The position numbers and the translations under genes are program-made. A stretch of DNA of 64,000 nucleotides. Source: Alphaproteobacteria bacterium. Lineage in GTDB: Bacteria; Pseudomonadota; Alphaproteobacteria; Micropepsales; Micropepsaceae. The stretch is taken from contig JAFARO010000014.1 of the NCBI GenBank assembly GCA_019245415.1, positions 1 to 64,000 of the forward strand, in the 5' to 3' direction. The notes beneath the pieces were generated by a model. That model worked only from the letters and a program-made list of their open reading frames with translations, was not told the DNA's origin and ran no database searches. Numbering within the stretch: position 1 is the stretch's first letter; each line of letters starts with the position of its first letter. Of this stretch, positions 62,601-64,000 are shown piece after piece.

Positions 62601-63052
62601 CACAGGCCCGCGAGGCCGCGGCCCTGCGATTCCTCGAGGCGCGCGGTGCTGCGGACGCGGCGGCGCTGGCGCAGAGCGTCATCCGTATACTGAGCGATGA
62701 GCGCTTTGCCGCCGCCTTCGCGCCCGGCAGCCGCGCCGAAGTCGACATCGTCGCCGACCTCGAAAACCTGGGGCGTCTCAGCGGACGCATCGACCGGCTC
62801 GCGGCCGGCGACAGCGACGTCTTGATCGTCGACTTCAAGACCGACAGGACGCCGCCCGAGAACGCTGCCGGGATAGCGACGGGATACCTTGCGCAGATGG
62901 CGCTCTACCGCGCCGCGGCGGCAAAGATATTCCCTGGCCGTCGAATCGGCTGCGCGCTGCTTTTCACGGGGATTCCGCGGCTGATGCCGCTTCCCGACGA
63001 TCTGCTGGACCGCGAAATGGCCGCAATCGCGGCCCGGGCCGCCGCGCATTGA
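59684..63052 (+). CDS. addA: Double-strand break repair helicase AddA
   Basis: A 1122-residue UvrD-like helicase-nuclease. Walker A WVAANAGAGKTHTLANRV at residues 18-35, Walker B ILIDEAQDTSPEQWAIV, VGDEKQSIFSFQGAD, and motif V/VI region VRVMTVHGAKGLEADIV and LLYVALTRARNRLVVAG. The C-terminal nuclease has DVLIVDFKTDRTPPE. GTG start shares bases with the addB stop (GTGA). trxA follows after 52 bp. Confidence 0.97.
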   Translation: MTAHDPVLAASDPARSAWVAANAGAGKTHTLANRVTRLLFADARPERILCLTFTKAAAAEMQRRLFGQLGRWSMLADAELARNIAAIGAEATDAASLRKARRLFAQALETPGGLKIQTIHAFCQNLLTRFPLEAGVAPSFRVLDERSAGDLIAMARARVLERAGRGDAQLASAVAHLVTQTSEGRFRQLLDAALGNDRRKLDRLFENRGGIELAARLRSAHGAHPGDTQRSIAEEFSRRIDAELAALKAIAAWLAGGLKTDRERAAELGAALAAGDPLLRFELLRDVFLTAGGERCKRLATNDLVRAQPELHERFEEFCAAYQAAEHRARAAAAADLAEATLSVAQAVRQIYGAEKAARAVLDYDDLIARSQALLQRAEAAQWVLFKLDGGIDHILIDEAQDTSPEQWAIVRALTDEFFAGAGRRPERRTVFAVGDEKQSIFSFQGADPKQFDINRLHFKARADAAELLFADERLETSRRSAPEILRFVDEVFADPTLRAGLTSGSEPIHHEPLRKDAKGSVELWPTLKPSSAPEPDIWRPVDVESEASPVVRLAHRIADAVAHWTDGRRQLPGHDRPIRPGDIMVLLPRREPFGGELIRRLKERGIAVAGADRIRLTEQIAVMDLIALGRFVLLAEDDLNLAALLRSPLIDLSEGDLFSLAHGRGGSLWQALSHRGGEFGVQLGFLEELRRRADFQPPFEFYAHVLGPLGMRAKLLARLGHEARDAIEEFLSAALAHEGANNPSLEGFLSWIERGAAEIKRDMESGRDEVRVMTVHGAKGLEADIVVLADTTSLPEAPGMKGHLLFAGDAALYPAADRAAPEAVQRAKAEALAEVMNEHRRLLYVALTRARNRLVVAGFESKKGIRSGSWYDLCRRAAERIAMPVERNGETSWILGDEAEDPAQPLLPLERAARTLPRWAEQPPLAEKERARPIRPSLEFADDEVVPPAGDRRLRRGLLVHALLAHLPQLAPQAREAAALRFLEARGAADAAALAQSVIRILSDERFAAAFAPGSRAEVDIVADLENLGRLSGRIDRLAAGDSDVLIVDFKTDRTPPENAAGIATGYLAQMALYRAAAAKIFPGRRIGCALLFTGIPRLMPLPDDLLDREMAAIAARAAAH

Positions 63053-63104
63053 TTTTGCCGGCGCCGGTTCCTAGATTCACGGCAACGCCATTTGCGAGGA
63101 TCCC

Positions 63105-63455
63105 ATGCCGCCGCTGAAAGTCTCCGACACGTCCTTTGCCGACGACGTCATCAATTCGAAAACCCCGGTGGTGGTGGATTTCTGGGCCGAATGGTGCGGT
63201 CCCTGCAAGATGATCGCGCCGGCGCTCGAGGAGCTCGCAGCCGAGCTCGGCGGCAAGGTCACCATCGCCAAGGTCAACATCGACGAAAATCCGCGCACGC
63301 CGCAGAAATACGGCGTCCGCGGCATTCCGACCATGATGATCTTCCAGGGCGGTCAGGTCGCCGCGACCAAGGTCGGCGCGCTGCCCAAGTCCAAGATCAA
63401 GGAATGGATCGAGAGCTCGATCGGCAGCGCGAGCACGGCCACGGCTCAACGCTAA
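63105..63455 (+). CDS. trxA: Thioredoxin
   Basis: A 116-residue thioredoxin with the redox motif FWAEWCGPCKMIAPALEELA, cis-Pro in VRGIPTMMIF and no signal peptide. It keeps cytosolic dithiols reduced. A short Ser/Thr/Ala tail beyond the fold (SIGSASTATAQR) is unusual but harmless. The addA-trxA order is common in alphaproteobacteria. ATG at 63105; GCGAGGATCCC precedes it as ribosome site. Confidence 0.97.
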   Translation: MPPLKVSDTSFADDVINSKTPVVVDFWAEWCGPCKMIAPALEELAAELGGKVTIAKVNIDENPRTPQKYGVRGIPTMMIFQGGQVAATKVGALPKSKIKEWIESSIGSASTATAQR

Positions 63456-63496
63456 CAGAAGGTCGTCTACTGCAGCCACAAATGCGGGGGGAACGC

Positions 63497-63889
63497 ATGC
63501 TCAGGATCGCCGCCGGCGTCATGGTCGGGATCGTGCTTTGGGGGGCTCTGGCCGTCGGCCTGGACTTCTGCCTGCGCACCGGTTGGCCGGATTACGCGGC
63601 CGTCGAGAAGGCGATGGCCTTCACCGTGCCCATGATGCTCGCGCGGCTGGCCGAGAGCACGCTCGCGCTGCTCGTCGCATCCTGGGCCATGACCCGCATC
63701 GCGCCAGGGTCGCGCGTTGCGCCGTGGATCGTGGGGATCGTGCTGCTGGCATTCTTCGTGCCGGTGCATTACGGCCTCTGGACCAAGTTCCCGATCTGGT
63801 ACCACGCCTATTTCCTGTCCTCGCTGCTGGCGCTGCCGCTGATCGTGGCGACGGCCTCTGGAACAAAGCGCGAAGCGGCCGCCGCCTGA
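63497..63889 (+). CDS. Four-TM membrane protein of unknown function
   Basis: About 130 residues from ATG 63497 (ATG 63482 would add MRGER). GGGGGGAAC precedes it. Four hydrophobic stretches: IAAGVMVGIVLWGALAVGLD, AFTVPMMLARLAESTLALLV, VAPWIVGIVLLAFFVPVHYG and HAYFLSSLLALPLIVATA. No family recognised. Weakly DUF-like; 41 bp after trxA on the same strand. Confidence 0.75.
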   Translation: MLRIAAGVMVGIVLWGALAVGLDFCLRTGWPDYAAVEKAMAFTVPMMLARLAESTLALLVASWAMTRIAPGSRVAPWIVGIVLLAFFVPVHYGLWTKFPIWYHAYFLSSLLALPLIVATASGTKREAAAA

Positions 63890-63971
63890 TGATGCCCGCC
63901 GTCGCGGCGCCCGCCGTCCGGAAACGAATCGGCCGTTATCTCCGGCGGTTCGCTTGATGGTTGACGGCGCG

Positions 63972-63986
63972 TTAACGCTGGTTTAC
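63972..63986. promoter_or_regulatory. CtrA-box-like site near the window edge
   Basis: TTAACGCTGGTTTAC has the form TTAA-N7-TTAC, one base from the CtrA consensus TTAA-N7-TTAA. It lies in an AT-richer intergenic stretch after the membrane protein gene; the gene it would control is outside the window. Confidence 0.35.
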
Positions 63987-64000
63987 GGTTTTTGCAGGCC

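Noticed and set aside
63890-63958. Short frame of 22 codons after the last membrane protein gene
   Set aside because: Too short, basic and Pro/Ala-rich, with no ribosome site of its own.

Overview
The window reads as one contiguous piece of a GC-rich alphaproteobacterial chromosome. The placement rests on several genes together: the ChvI/ChvG two-component pair followed by a short HPr kinase, an EIIA-Man protein and HPr; a DUF2794 gene; a DivL-type kinase with Tyr in place of the phospho-accepting His; AddAB rather than RecBCD; and clustered GANTC (CcrM-type) sites. I cannot name the genus. No rRNA, tRNA, transposase, phage gene or CRISPR array was recognised.

Layout. 1-5.0 kb: the 3' part of an Nramp-like transporter, then two related exported proteins of unknown function, each with two copies of one module, flanking a putative outer-membrane protein. 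5.0-7.0 kb: thiC under a TPP riboswitch. 7.0-12.6 kb: accessory and metabolic genes (GNAT, prolyl-aminopeptidase-like hydrolase, creatininase family, nucleotidyltransferase, CoA transferase, carbonic anhydrase), including a duplicated scrap of the creatininase gene. 12.7-22.0 kb: acs, phhB, a minimal metallopeptidase, thpR, murJ, a Bax-inhibitor-1 protein, GrpB, DUF2794 and a TetR-SRPBCC-membrane protein operon. 22.1-26.8 kb: a four-gene Gld-like ABC system. 26.8-32.5 kb: a Rieske oxygenase, an ORF broken by one TGA codon, carB and greA. 32.5-35.5 kb: an accessory patch with a lipoprotein, a DUF4160/DUF2442 pair and a ChaN-like protein. 35.6-39.4 kb: chvI-chvG-hprK-EIIA-HPr. 39.5-45.6 kb: ECF sigma factor, candidate anti-sigma, Spy/CpxP-like protein, two amidohydrolase-fold proteins (one without metal ligands), TraB/GumN protein and a small membrane protein. 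45.8-63.9 kb: ahcY, a TPR-sulfotransferase, divL, a ferredoxin/reductase pair, the tightly coupled operon tsaE-amgK-murU-addB-addA, trxA and a membrane protein.

From memory, the order chvI-chvG-hprK-EIIA-HPr-ahcY-PAS kinase-tsaE-...-addB-addA-trxA resembles the one in Rhizobiales such as Sinorhizobium. Here it is opened by at least three blocks of extra genes.

The intergenic spaces carry many short palindromic repeats without coding capacity. Family A (four copies, about 110-130 bp) has ends like CCTCCCCCG...CGGGGGAGG. Families B, C and D differ inside but all begin CGTCAT and end ATGACG. Their terminal ATG ACG is the likely start of chvG and a possible start in the second amidohydrolase-like gene, where a repeat lies inside the signal-peptide coding region. 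This repeat-gene interplay, the four-module exported protein locus at 1.2-5.0 kb and the pseudo-amidohydrolase pair are the most unusual things here.
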